A stretch of DNA of 64,000 nt from Nitrosococcus wardiae (lineage in GTDB: Bacteria; Pseudomonadota; Gammaproteobacteria; Nitrosococcales; Nitrosococcaceae), in contig NZ_CP038033.1 in assembly GCF_004421105.1 (NCBI RefSeq), forward strand, positions 3,119,659 to 3,183,658. Direction: 5' to 3'. This document shows, piece by piece, positions 39,623 through 49,166 of this stretch. The position numbers and the translations under genes were made by a program. The notes under the pieces were generated by a model. It did not search any database, was not told where the DNA came from, and saw nothing but the letters and a program-made list of their open reading frames with translations. How positions within the stretch are numbered: the first letter of the stretch is position 1; each line of letters starts with the position of its first letter.

Positions 39623-42020
39623 TTCGAGAAAGGGGTTTCCCGAACCGCTGGCGCAAGTGGCTGAACTCTCTCAGCCGTGCTTGCACCCGCCCATTCACCG
39701 TATCTTCCGGATAGCGGCCTTGACTATCCGGGATACCCGCTTCCCTACCCGTGAGTAACTCTAAGACCTCATCCACGGTGTCAACAGGATAAACGCGAAA
39801 CTGGCCCTTTTCTGCCGCCGCTAAGATATCATGCCGTAACATCAAATGTTTGACATTAGCCCGTGGAATAAGGACTCCTTGTTCCCCATTTAGCCCCCGT
39901 GCCCGACAGACGTCAAAGAAACCCTCGATTTTTTCATTCACACCACCGATCGCCTGGACAACTCCCCGTTGATTTACAGAACCGGTTACCGCCAATGACT
40001 GGCGAATAGGGACCTTTGCCAGCGCTGAGAGCAGGGCACAAAGTTCTGCTATCGAAGCGCTATCCCCCTCCACCATCCCATAGGATTGTTCAAAAACGAG
40101 GCTGGCTGACAGAGACAATGGACACTCTTGGGCATACCGATGGGCCAAATAGGAGGAGAGGATCAAGACTCCTTTAGAATGGATGGGTCCGCCAAGCTCC
40201 GTCTCCCGCTCAATATCTATGACCTCCCCTTCGCCCAAAAACGCGGTGGCCGTAATCCGCGAGGGCCTTCCAAAGGCGAAATCCCCGAGTTGTAATACTG
40301 AAAGCCCATTGATCTGGGCAATCTCTATTCCTGCGGTATCAATAAGCAAGGTTTCACGCAAGATTTCCTGATATACTCGCTCCCGTAATTGATCAGACCG
40401 TCGTATTTTGGCATCAATGGCCTGCTGTACATGGTCAATGCCGATGGTATTACTGGCGGCCTTTCCAGCAAAATAATCTGCTTCCTGCAGCAGATTTTTG
40501 AGCCCTTCCTTGTGGAGAGAAAGCTTTTCTCCATCTCCCACCATCCGGGCGCTATGCTCGATTACCCGAGCCACGCCTTGCCGATCCAAGGGGCGGAGCT
40601 TTCCCTGACGAGCCATACTCCCAATAAAACGGGCATAGCGCTGGGTACCCTCCGGGCTCCGATCAAAATCTTCAGAAAAATCAGCAGTCACCTTAAACAG
40701 CAAGTTAAATTCGGGATCGTATTCTTTCAATAAATAATATAATATCCGCTCCCCCGTCAGGACGACTTTAATATCCAAGGGAATGGATGCCGGTTCTAGG
40801 GAAATGGTACTCACCAGGCTCAGCATCTGCTCCAGGGACTCCAGCCTGATTTCCTGGGACTGTAAAACCCGCTTGAGCCCCTCCCAAGCAAAGGGCCGAG
40901 TCAATACCTTGCGTGCATCCAAAATTAGGTAACCCCCATTGGCGCGATGGAGGGCCCCTGACTTAATTAGGGTAAAATCGGTTTGGAGAGTGCCTAAACG
41001 GGCAATGTGCTCTACCCGGCCCACCAGGTTCTGATAGGTAGGATTATCTTCGTAAATAACAGGAGCACCCCGACAATCACTGTTGTCCACCAGAACATTG
41101 ACCCGATAACGGCGAAACTTTCCTGACCGGTTTTCCTGGTAAGCTTCAGCAAAGGGATCTTCGCTTTGTTCTGTGGAAATAAAATCATTCACATTTTCCA
41201 CCATATCCTGCTTAACTGCCTGTAGATAATCCATGACCTGGGGCAGATCGCTGTATCTCTGCTGGAGCTCTTCAAAAGGTTGTTCAACCGTCGCTTGCGT
41301 GACTTCCTCCTCCAGGGCTTTAAAACGAGCCCGGCTTTCTCTCCTCCAGGTGGGGATCTTTCGGATAGCTTTTTTCAGCTTTTCGCTGAATTTTTCCACT
41401 AGCCCCTGGATTCGCTTCTTTTCCTCCTCAGAGAGTCCCTCAAAGTCTTCTGGCCCCATGGGTTGACTATCTTTTGCCGGGGCCAAGGTATAACCGGCAG
41501 GCGTACGCAGCAAAAGAATGCCTTCTTTCTGGGCTTGCTCAGCAAGTTCAGCTAGGGCTTCCTCTCCCTGGGCTTCGAACTGGTCACTAATTTCTTGGGT
41601 CCGAGCTCGATATTCCTCACTCTGGAAGGCGGCCCGGAGAGCACTGACTAAGTCTTCCACCAACTGCGCCATATCCTGCTGCAGATGTTGCCCCCGACCA
41701 GGAGGCAATTGTAGGACCTGGGGGCGGTAGGGGTGTTCGAAATTGTTGACGTAGCACCAATCAGAGGGTACAGGTTCAGCTGCCGCCCGCTTATCCAGCA
41801 CTTGTCGCACCGCAGTGTATTTCCCCAGCCCATGGGAGCCAGCTAAATAGAGATTATACCCTTTGTGTTGAATTCCAACGCCGAAGTCAATGGCTTCAAG
41901 AGCGCGGCTCTGGCCCACAATTTCAGCCCCATCTTCCAATTCCTCGGTAGAGGTAAAGGTAAACTGGCTCTCATCACAGGCATGATAAAGCTGACCTGTC
42001 GCAAGTGGTTGATATTTCAT
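39588..42020 (-). CDS. Lon-related ATP-dependent protease (AAA_32/S16, YcbZ-like)
   Basis: About 810 aa. The N terminus holds an AAA domain with Walker A GSHGLGKYTA, a long coiled-coil insertion (residues ~130-290), and an AAA core (YLILDARKVLTRPFAWEG, SIPLDIKVVLTGE). The C terminus is a serine-lysine S16 protease domain with the catalytic serine in EGDSASIAEL and the catalytic lysine in GGVNEKIEGF. This is the layout of Lon-related proteases such as YcbZ. The frame opens at GTG 42080, but ATG 42020 (MKYQPLATG) fits family starts better. The universal-stress gene follows in the same unit. Confidence 0.85.
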   Translation of the reverse strand: MKYQPLATGQLYHACDESQFTFTSTEELEDGAEIVGQSRALEAIDFGVGIQHKGYNLYLAGSHGLGKYTAVRQVLDKRAAAEPVPSDWCYVNNFEHPYRPQVLQLPPGRGQHLQQDMAQLVEDLVSALRAAFQSEEYRARTQEISDQFEAQGEEALAELAEQAQKEGILLLRTPAGYTLAPAKDSQPMGPEDFEGLSEEEKKRIQGLVEKFSEKLKKAIRKIPTWRRESRARFKALEEEVTQATVEQPFEELQQRYSDLPQVMDYLQAVKQDMVENVNDFISTEQSEDPFAEAYQENRSGKFRRYRVNVLVDNSDCRGAPVIYEDNPTYQNLVGRVEHIARLGTLQTDFTLIKSGALHRANGGYLILDARKVLTRPFAWEGLKRVLQSQEIRLESLEQMLSLVSTISLEPASIPLDIKVVLTGERILYYLLKEYDPEFNLLFKVTADFSEDFDRSPEGTQRYARFIGSMARQGKLRPLDRQGVARVIEHSARMVGDGEKLSLHKEGLKNLLQEADYFAGKAASNTIGIDHVQQAIDAKIRRSDQLRERVYQEILRETLLIDTAGIEIAQINGLSVLQLGDFAFGRPSRITATAFLGEGEVIDIERETELGGPIHSKGVLILSSYLAHRYAQECPLSLSASLVFEQSYGMVEGDSASIAELCALLSALAKVPIRQSLAVTGSVNQRGVVQAIGGVNEKIEGFFDVCRARGLNGEQGVLIPRANVKHLMLRHDILAAAEKGQFRVYPVDTVDEVLELLTGREAGIPDSQGRYPEDTVNGRVQARLREFSHLRQRFGKPLSRNEGDGGTTREQ

Positions 42021-42521
42021 GTTATTCTTTGGTGCTTTAGCCAGAATCGCTTCAATGCTACTTTCTTGCTCTTTTGTCACACCAGAGTAAGAGGATAGAT
42101 GCCCTCCCGGGAGGGTCCTCTTTAATCTACCAGGAAGAAAAGAAGAATAAAGGGATTATCACCCCGAAGATAAGCTATCGAAAGTATTATTTTAAAATCC
42201 AGCAAAAGTGTCCCAGAAAGTTCTGGGCCCGTCTATAATTAGTTAGTTTCAAATAGCGCTAGGAAATCAGGAAGCCCACCCTAATACCTGTGTAAATAAG
42301 TAAGATAAAATATAGAATAAAAACGGCCAGTCAGCAAATAAAGCGGCAATCTTGCTTTTAACAAATATCTGGCTCGGTACCTATCTACACATGCACTCTC
42401 AAGAAATTAAGAATGCTACCAATAATATTAATGAGGCCTTAGTATGAGGAATTCCAGGGTTTAGAGCAAAAAATCAAAAAAAAGTCGCTAGAACAAGGGT
42501 ATAGGGTAAATAATAACAATC
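42021..42521. promoter_or_regulatory. Divergent control region between the Lon-like gene and the VpsR-like gene
   Basis: About 440-500 bp without a supported gene. The clearest element is the 14-bp perfect palindrome CCCTCCCGGGAGGG at 42102-42115, upstream of the Lon-like gene, which could be an operator or a hairpin. I saw no convincing sigma-54 -24/-12 pair and no CIRCE element. Confidence 0.4.
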
Positions 42522-43862
42522 ATGGACTTGAGAAAACTTCTCTATCTTCAACCGAGAGGCCCCTCACAAATTCAACAAGATGCCTTTAAGGCGGCTGGGT
42601 GGGAAATTCATGTTGCCACAGAAATTGCTCATGCTCAGCAATTATGCGAGAAACATGGGTTCCGAGTAGGATTAATGGGTTTAGCACCCGGAGTGGAAAA
42701 TAACTTACCACAGAATATCGATAAATTGATTTCCTCGGCCCTCCACACCGAGTGGGTGGCTTTGCTCTCAACGCAGCAGATACGAAATGAGACAATCCGC
42801 CACTTAATCACTTCTTATTGCTATGATTACCATACTCTTCCAATAGACTATCCCCGCCTGTTAACCACCATGGGCCATGCTTACGGCATGGTAAGTATGG
42901 CGTGTCAGCAAATTAGCCAAAGCATTGAAGAGCTGGGACCCAACCAAATGGTTGGAGTAAGTCCTGCCATGCAACAGGTCTACCGCAGCATTCGGAAAAT
43001 TGCCAGTGTGGATATGCCCATCTTGATCACGGGGGAAAGTGGCACAGGCAAGGAACTAGCGGCACTCGCCATCCATGAGCGCTCAATGCGCGTTAACGGC
43101 CCCTTTATGGCCGTCAACTGTGGAGCATTACCGCCAGAACTCATCCAGTCCGAACTATTCGGACATGAAAAGGGAGCCTTCACTGGTGCTATCAAGCAAA
43201 AATTTGGACAAATCGAATTAGCGGCTGGCGGTACGGTTTTTTTGGATGAGATAGGTGATTTACCCCTTAATCTTCAGGTCAACTTACTCAGATTTCTACA
43301 AGAAGGCACCTTTAAGCGGGTCGGAGGGACTCAAGAGATGACCATCGATGCGCGCGTTATGGCAGCGACTCATGTGGATCTAGAAAAGGCGGTGAGTGAA
43401 GGCCACTTCCGGGAAGATCTTTATTATCGGCTAAATGTCTTGAATCTACGCATGCCATCCCTAGCCGAACGGGAAAACGATATTGAAATCTTGGCTAAAT
43501 ATTTCTTTGAAAAATTTTCCGATCAAACAACAATGCGCATCAAAGGATTTAGCCAAGAGGCTTTGCGGAGGCTACACCGCCATGCTTGGCCAGGGAATGT
43601 ACGAGAACTGATTAATCGTATCCGACGTGCCATGGTAATGTGTGAAGGCCGCTTGATCACCCCCATTGATCTAGGGCTAGAACGCCGTCTCTCCAACCGC
43701 CGGATAATGACTCTGGCAGAAGCCCGTGCTCGCGCAGAAAAAGAAACTATTCTCCGTACCCTGCGGCAAGCTAAAGGCAATGTTTCCCAGACAGCCATAC
43801 AATTGGGGATTTCTCGTCCCACGCTGTATCGTTTAATGGAAAAATATAAGATTTCAATTTAA
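42522..43862 (+). CDS. Sigma-54-dependent transcriptional activator, VpsR-like
   Basis: A 446-aa enhancer-binding protein. Residues 1-135 are a receiver-like VpsR-type domain (LRKLLYLQPRGPSQIQQDAF) without an obvious phosphorylation aspartate pattern. The AAA domain follows: Walker A GESGTGKE, the sigma-54-contacting GAFTGA loop in HEKGAFTGAIKQKF, and Walker B GTVFLDEIGDLP. The C terminus is a Fis-type helix-turn-helix (NVSQTAIQLGISRPTLYRLM). VpsR-type regulators respond to cyclic di-GMP and control exopolysaccharide genes; none lie next to it here, so its targets are probably elsewhere. Confidence 0.85.
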   Translation: MDLRKLLYLQPRGPSQIQQDAFKAAGWEIHVATEIAHAQQLCEKHGFRVGLMGLAPGVENNLPQNIDKLISSALHTEWVALLSTQQIRNETIRHLITSYCYDYHTLPIDYPRLLTTMGHAYGMVSMACQQISQSIEELGPNQMVGVSPAMQQVYRSIRKIASVDMPILITGESGTGKELAALAIHERSMRVNGPFMAVNCGALPPELIQSELFGHEKGAFTGAIKQKFGQIELAAGGTVFLDEIGDLPLNLQVNLLRFLQEGTFKRVGGTQEMTIDARVMAATHVDLEKAVSEGHFREDLYYRLNVLNLRMPSLAERENDIEILAKYFFEKFSDQTTMRIKGFSQEALRRLHRHAWPGNVRELINRIRRAMVMCEGRLITPIDLGLERRLSNRRIMTLAEARARAEKETILRTLRQAKGNVSQTAIQLGISRPTLYRLMEKYKISI

Positions 43863-43955
43863 TTGAATTTTTTACTCTTCGCTAACCAAACATTCTTCCC
43901 CGTCATGCCACTGATCTAGAGAAAAATCTGAATTCCCAAGACACCCCCATAATTT

Positions 43956-45421
43956 ACACGACTTGGAACGTTACCTTCCCCATGCTGAGAGCAGGCTTGA
44001 TTTAGACGGACATGAGTCGCTCCAAAACCTGTTGATAAGATTGCCCCTGAGCGAAGAGGCCCTGTGCCAACTGCACCCACTGACTCAAGGCATCACGGGT
44101 GAGGGTATAGAGCTTCTGAGCGACGGTTTGCTGATTATCTTCAGCAAAGGCAAATCGTTCTGATTTTCTGCCACCCGCCGGGGTCCGCTGAAGCAACGAC
44201 TGCGCTACGCCACTCAAGCGGAAGTGGCGTTTGAGCGCTTCCTCCTTACGTACCTGAGACGCTTCCAGGCCCACGGCTTGTTTGCAGAACTCATGAAAGA
44301 TCTCCACCGGCCAGCGATCGCTCCAGACCCGAATCACCCGGCCTGCTTCCCAGTGCAGGGCATCGGTGAGTAGAAACCGAGGAGTATCACTGAGATCGGC
44401 TTGCTCATGAACAATGACCAGGCGTTTGCGCCCATAGCGCTTCAACCGCACCGTCTTGGTAAAGGCCCAGAACGCTTTTTCCTCACCGCTACGCCGCTTC
44501 ACGTTGACGCGACGAAAGCTCTCGGGATGCTGCTGACGCAACTCGGCGGCGATCTCATCGACCCGCCGCCATTGCCCCTGCCATTGAATGAGCCGAGAGC
44601 TTTCCAGCTCCGAAACCCAATGCTTCCCCTGCTGTTCAATCAGCGGGATTAACGGTAACGAGAGCACCCCATTATCAAAGGCATAAGGTGCCTGCGGAAA
44701 ATGGCCCTCGGCTTCGAGTTGGCGCACCATCTCCACAGCGATTTCGGTGCGTTTGCGATACGACAGACGGTTCTTCTGATAATGCAGCAAGTCGATAAAT
44801 CGCTCTCGCGCCTGCTCCAGAGCGGTGTAGTCCTCTTGGGCCGTCATGTTCAAATAGCCTAACTCTTCGGCTTGAGAGTTGGGAAACTGAACCTCTAGCG
44901 CTAAACCATCGACCCTATCGGCATGGGCCACTACCGCCGTGACCAGCGTCGGGTAGGTACTCATCCGACCTTCGACGGGGTCATAAGCCCGCTTGGTGGC
45001 GTAAATCTCAGGTCCCCGGTCATGATGCACGTAGGTCCAATCCAGAACCATGACTTCCAAGCCCCGTCCTCGATGCTCGCCTGCGACCACCGCTCGATGG
45101 CGCGCCAGCAACCCCTCACTATCCCCGCCGGCTTCAAACACCGCCGCATGCATCGCTCGTCGGCTCACCCCTCCAGCCTTCGCCCAAACCTGCTGGGCGT
45201 CAATCCCTTGCAGCGTCTTATTGGGACTGAGCAACAATCCCGTGATATAGCGACTCACATGCTCAAACCCGGCGTCCCGACAAAAGAACTCTCGGTAAGG
45301 CTCAAGACCCTCCTTTATTAGGCTGGGAACACCGACTAACGGTAGCCACATCTCTATGCATTTTCTTCAGTTGTTCTTCCCCCTATCATCCCTCTTAAGC
45401 AGTTAACTTTCCAAGTCGTGT
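43956..45421 (-). mobile_element. Complete insertion sequence, 1466 bp, AATTT target duplication
   Basis: Terminal inverted repeats are ACACGACTTGGAACGTTA at 43956 and, on the other strand from 45421, ACACGACTTGGAAAGTTA (17 of 18 match). AATTT flanks both ends (43951-43955 and 45422-45426), a 5-bp target duplication. One transposase gene fills the element. Intact ends, duplication and open frame suggest a recent, possibly active copy. Confidence 0.85.
44002..45351 (-). CDS. DDE transposase, IS4/IS701-like
   Basis: A 449-aa transposase of the IS that carries it. Candidate catalytic residues are the aspartate in VMVLDWTYVHH, a second in YAFDNGVLSLPL, and the glutamate in RWPVEIFHEFCKQAVGLE, which has the RWxIExF arrangement of IS4-type DDE enzymes. 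The C terminus (QSLLQRTPAGGRKSERF) is typical of the IS701-like branch, but the exact IS family is not settled. The frame is intact. It lies on the minus strand between the VpsR-like gene and the phospholipase D gene. Confidence 0.85.
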   Translation of the reverse strand: MWLPLVGVPSLIKEGLEPYREFFCRDAGFEHVSRYITGLLLSPNKTLQGIDAQQVWAKAGGVSRRAMHAAVFEAGGDSEGLLARHRAVVAGEHRGRGLEVMVLDWTYVHHDRGPEIYATKRAYDPVEGRMSTYPTLVTAVVAHADRVDGLALEVQFPNSQAEELGYLNMTAQEDYTALEQARERFIDLLHYQKNRLSYRKRTEIAVEMVRQLEAEGHFPQAPYAFDNGVLSLPLIPLIEQQGKHWVSELESSRLIQWQGQWRRVDEIAAELRQQHPESFRRVNVKRRSGEEKAFWAFTKTVRLKRYGRKRLVIVHEQADLSDTPRFLLTDALHWEAGRVIRVWSDRWPVEIFHEFCKQAVGLEASQVRKEEALKRHFRLSGVAQSLLQRTPAGGRKSERFAFAEDNQQTVAQKLYTLTRDALSQWVQLAQGLFAQGQSYQQVLERLMSV

Positions 45422-45442
45422 AATTTACCCAAAGACCCGGAG

Positions 45443-45471
45443 TTGTCATATCCCCGAAGGCGGGTATCCAG
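45443..45471. repeat. Dispersed palindromic intergenic repeat
   Basis: TTGTCATATCCCCGAAGGCG, continuing GGTATCCAG, matches the common GTCATTCCCGC-type interspersed palindrome of bacterial genomes (recognised from memory). Confidence 0.45.
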
Positions 45472-45482
45472 CCTTTTCAGGT

Positions 45483-45531
45483 AGTAATTAGCTTCCCACC
45501 TACGTAGGAATGGCAAACTGCGTAAGTCCAG
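45483..45531. repeat. 49-bp dispersed repeat, copy 1
   Basis: Aligned without gaps to 63785-63833, 36 of 49 positions are identical; shared cores are TTCCCA, CTGCGTA and TCCAG. It lies in the leader region of the phospholipase D gene. Confidence 0.5.
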
Positions 45532-45690
45532 ATCCACTGTGGCGCGGGGGATCCCACCGGCTAATCTTAACTCAAGGCGCTTTTAAACTAGCTTTGCGGC
45601 TCCAGGACCCCAAAAGGCAACTGGCAAGCTCAAGCACTAATCCCCATACTATACTCCTCATTCCTCAAAAATATGATTGGAGGTCTATTC

Positions 45691-47844
45691 TTGAACGATG
45701 ACAATACCTCTTCTCAAATCCTTAAGCCGGGCAACAATTGCTGGCGCCTTGAACGAGCCAATCGGGCTGCCTTTCTAGTGGATGGGGAAGCCTATTTCAA
45801 AGCCTTTCACAGCGCTGTCGAACAAGCCCAACACTCGATCCTGATCCTAGGCTGGGATATCAACAGCCAGCTTAGACTGCTACGGGACGAATCCTCAGAC
45901 TCACTGCCTGAAACACTGGCTGATTTTCTTAATAATGTCGTCTCTCGCCAACGGGGACTGCAAGTTTACATACTCTGCTGGGACTTCGCCATGATTTATG
46001 CCCTAGAGCGGGAATGGCTGCCCATTTATCGATTGAGCTGGCGAACCCATCGCCGACTGCACTTTGAGATGGACGATCAGCATCCTGCTGGCGCTTCCCA
46101 TCACCAAAAGGTAGTAGTAATCGATAATGCCGTGGCCTTTGCCGGCGGCTTCGATCTCAGTAAGCAACGCTGGGATACGCCGGAACATCGACCGAATGAC
46201 GAGCGACGCATCGATCCGGACGGTACTCCTTATCCCCCCTTTCATGATATACAGATGGTTGCCGAAGGCCCCGCAGCCGCAGCACTTGGAGATTTAGCCC
46301 GTGAGCGCTGGTACCGAGTCACTGGCCGTCGTCTCCCACCCTCAGAGACCTCCAACTATGGCATTCCCTGGCCAAAGAGAGTAGCGCCTGATTTAGAGAA
46401 TGTCTTTATTGCGATTGCCCGTACCGAGCCGCAATTCAAAAGCTATCCTGAGATACGGGAAGTGGAGCGCCTCTATTTAGATACTATTGCTGCGGCTCAG
46501 CGCTTTATTTATATTGAGAATCAATACCTCACAGCCTACCAGATTAAGGAAGCACTGGCAGCACGGCTCCAGGAACCCCAAGGCCCTGAAGTGGTTTTGA
46601 TACTTCCCCTGGAGACCAACGGCTGGTTAGAGCAAAATACCATGGACATCCTGCGGTGGCGGGTCCTCAATGGCTTATATGAGGCCGATCAGCACGACCG
46701 CTTACGCGTTTATTATCCCGTTACTTCAGGGCCCAGCAGCCAATGCATTATGGTACATTCCAAGGTGTTGGTCGTAGATGAGAAACTGGTCCGTATCGGC
46801 TCTTCTAACCTCAGCAATCGCTCTATGGGGTTAGACACAGAATGTGATCTGGCCGTGGAGGCTAACGGCAATAGCTCTGTCGCCGCGGCCATCGCTCAAT
46901 TCCGGAATCGCCTCCTGGGCGAACACCTAGGTGTAAAACCACAAGAGGTAGCACAAGCCGTAATCCAGAAGGGCTCTTTAATTGCAACTATTGAAGGATT
47001 GCGCGGTCCCGGCCGGACCCTAAAAAAACTTGAAGCACACATTTCCCCAAAAATGGACAAATGGGTATCAGGAACTAGGGCAAAGATAATTGATCCGGAG
47101 TACGCTATTGATCCAGACCGATTAGCCGATGGATTCATTCCTCCTGAACAGCGCCAGTCCGCCAGCCGCCAACTACTTTTAAGAATCTTTATATTTATTA
47201 TCCCCTTCGCGCTTGCTGCCGCCTGGCGTTGGACACCCTTAGGTGAGTGGCTCGACTTACAAACGCTAGTCAATGCCGCTGGAAAGTTCAAAGGATCGGC
47301 AGGGGCCCCATTTTTTGCGATCGGAATTTATCTGCTAGCTGGCCTACTCGCAATACCCATTACGCTGCTCATAATAGTCACAGTACTGGTATTTGGCTCT
47401 GTAACCGGTTTTGCCTACGCCCTGACAGGCACGATGCTGAGTGCCATACTGACCTACAGCTTAGGCCGCCTACTTGGACGCCGGACGATAAGGCGGCTTG
47501 CAGGCAAGCGCCTTAACCAGCTCAGCCGCCGCCTAGCCCAGCAAGGCATCCTCACCGTACTTGCTGTGCGTCTCATCCCAGTGGCCCCTTTTACGGTGGT
47601 TAATATGGTAGCGGGGGCTTCTCATATTCGTTTTCGCGATTTTACTATAGGCACCTTACTGGGCATAATACCGGGAACGCTGGGGATAGCCCTTTTTATC
47701 CATCAGGTGATAGCAGCAATACGCAATCCAACGCCGCTTACCTTTGGCATTTTAACAGCAGTACTGGGAATCATTGCCCTAGGAATGCTGGGAATCCGCT
47801 GGTGGCTGCGTAAACACGATGAAACTGATGTGGTGAAAAATTGA
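45691..47844 (+). CDS. Phospholipase D-family protein fused to a VTT/DedA-type membrane domain
   Basis: A 717-aa protein. The N-terminal 480 residues are a PLD enzyme with two HKD motifs, HQKVVVID (with AFAGGFDLS) and HSKVLVVDE (with RIGSSNLSNRS). The C-terminal part has about five membrane segments of the SNARE-associated/VTT (DedA-like) family, including VLVFGSVTGFAYALTG and LAVRLIPVAPFTVVNMVAG. It would act on phospholipids or as a phosphatidyl transferase such as a cardiolipin synthase-like enzyme, with the VTT part perhaps moving lipid. GGAGGT lies 6 bp before a TTG at 45691, so that start is preferred to ATG 45673. Confidence 0.85.
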   Translation: MNDDNTSSQILKPGNNCWRLERANRAAFLVDGEAYFKAFHSAVEQAQHSILILGWDINSQLRLLRDESSDSLPETLADFLNNVVSRQRGLQVYILCWDFAMIYALEREWLPIYRLSWRTHRRLHFEMDDQHPAGASHHQKVVVIDNAVAFAGGFDLSKQRWDTPEHRPNDERRIDPDGTPYPPFHDIQMVAEGPAAAALGDLARERWYRVTGRRLPPSETSNYGIPWPKRVAPDLENVFIAIARTEPQFKSYPEIREVERLYLDTIAAAQRFIYIENQYLTAYQIKEALAARLQEPQGPEVVLILPLETNGWLEQNTMDILRWRVLNGLYEADQHDRLRVYYPVTSGPSSQCIMVHSKVLVVDEKLVRIGSSNLSNRSMGLDTECDLAVEANGNSSVAAAIAQFRNRLLGEHLGVKPQEVAQAVIQKGSLIATIEGLRGPGRTLKKLEAHISPKMDKWVSGTRAKIIDPEYAIDPDRLADGFIPPEQRQSASRQLLLRIFIFIIPFALAAAWRWTPLGEWLDLQTLVNAAGKFKGSAGAPFFAIGIYLLAGLLAIPITLLIIVTVLVFGSVTGFAYALTGTMLSAILTYSLGRLLGRRTIRRLAGKRLNQLSRRLAQQGILTVLAVRLIPVAPFTVVNMVAGASHIRFRDFTIGTLLGIIPGTLGIALFIHQVIAAIRNPTPLTFGILTAVLGIIALGMLGIRWWLRKHDETDVVKN

Positions 47845-47888
47845 GACTAAACGTCCAGAACGGACCGTATTCCATGCACTGAGCTATT

Positions 47889-49157
47889 GTGTCCCCCCCC
47901 CCAGAAGCAACACCGATCTGGCGTTATATTCGCCTAGACGAATTCACCTGCCCTAGCCCCTCGGCTAAGGAAACAATGCGCAAGGGAGTGTCGGGTTTCT
48001 GGGATAAATTTAGGCGAAGGACTGAACCAGAAGAACCTATTATTACCCAAGATGAATTAAAGCGGCTATCCGATAAACTCTATGCACAAACTGCACCTGA
48101 ACCTGATTGGACAAAACCGGTAGCTGCTCTCAACGAGGCTTTAGAAGAAGGACTAGCCACAAGAATTTCGCGAGTCCACATCCTGGTGGGCGCCCCCTTC
48201 AGCGGTATTGCTGAAGTCCTGGTAAACTGGGCTGAACGCAGGGGAATAAAAGTTATTCAGCCCCCTGAGCCCGGGGTAATCCTGAATCAACACCAGGAAT
48301 GGCTACAATGTCTTAGGAATGAAGGTAGCACCCGATCCTTAGCCATTCCCCATCTGGAACGCTACTATCTACGCCACCATCACGGCCTGAAGTTAATTCG
48401 CCAGTTACTGCCATGGCTTCTAAATCGGCCGGGTTACTGCGTTCTTTGCTGTTCCAGTTGGGCTTGGGCTTATTTGAGTAAGGCTCTGCAAGTAGACAAG
48501 CTTTTTCCCGCCCCTTGGACTCTAGAAGCACTTAACCAAGAACGCCTTCAGCAGTGGTTCGCTCATCTGAGTACACGCCAAGGGAAGGAGATCTTTCTTT
48601 TTCGCCAACTGGATAATGGAGCCTTCGTTATCCCCCCTCTAGATGACATGCCCTTTGCAGAAAAAACGATGAGAAAAAGAGCTGCTAAAGCCACCCCACA
48701 CCCTGAAGTGTCAGCCTTCCTGACCGACTTGGCAGCCTATAGCCGTGGTAATCCTGGGATTGCCTGGACACTCTGGCGGCAAAGTTTGCAGATGGCCCCG
48801 GAAAAAGAAAACGGTACGGATACTCAAGACCAGACGCCTAATGGGGATGAATCGACGTATGGCCATACTATCTGGGTCAAACCCTGGTCCCAACTCCCAC
48901 TACCAAACCTGCCAGAAGCAGCAGATCGAAACACGCTCCAGATTTTGCACACTCTACTGCTCCATGAGCGCCTGCCGACCTCCCTATTCATAGAGCTGCT
49001 GCCCTTTTCTTTTTTTGAGGCCAGGCAAATACTGATCCAACTCGAGCGTTGCGGTTTGGTGATATCAGCACAGGATGAATGGCAACTCACGCCACTCGGT
49101 TACCCCACGGTGCGGCAAGCCCTGCAGGCTGAAGGGTATCTGGTGGACTCGCTATAG
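47889..49157 (+). CDS. Degenerate P-loop/winged-helix protein with a C10 tract at its start
   Basis: A 422-aa protein, not a recognised family. The region VHILVGAPFSGIAEVLVNWA resembles a Walker A loop whose usual GK[ST] is GIA, so ATP hydrolysis is doubtful. LLNRPGYCVLCCSSWAWAYL sits at the expected Walker B strand. The last ~90 residues look like a winged helix (IELLPFSFFEARQILIQLE). The GTG start is followed at once by TCCCCCCCCCCA: ten Cs in codons 2-5. An in-frame TGA just upstream excludes a longer N terminus; the next ATG is at 47976. An MscS-like channel gene begins 9 bp after its stop, so the pair is an operon. Confidence 0.6.
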   Translation: MSPPPEATPIWRYIRLDEFTCPSPSAKETMRKGVSGFWDKFRRRTEPEEPIITQDELKRLSDKLYAQTAPEPDWTKPVAALNEALEEGLATRISRVHILVGAPFSGIAEVLVNWAERRGIKVIQPPEPGVILNQHQEWLQCLRNEGSTRSLAIPHLERYYLRHHHGLKLIRQLLPWLLNRPGYCVLCCSSWAWAYLSKALQVDKLFPAPWTLEALNQERLQQWFAHLSTRQGKEIFLFRQLDNGAFVIPPLDDMPFAEKTMRKRAAKATPHPEVSAFLTDLAAYSRGNPGIAWTLWRQSLQMAPEKENGTDTQDQTPNGDESTYGHTIWVKPWSQLPLPNLPEAADRNTLQILHTLLLHERLPTSLFIELLPFSFFEARQILIQLERCGLVISAQDEWQLTPLGYPTVRQALQAEGYLVDSL

Positions 49158-49166
49158 GAAACCCTT

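Noticed and set aside
42391-42447. 18-codon frame upstream of the VpsR-like gene, possible leader peptide
   Set aside because: No ribosome-binding site and no attenuator-like structure after it.
42081-42521. Possible sigma-54 promoter (GGCAATCTTGC near 42347)
   Set aside because: The GG to GC distance is too short for a -24/-12 element.
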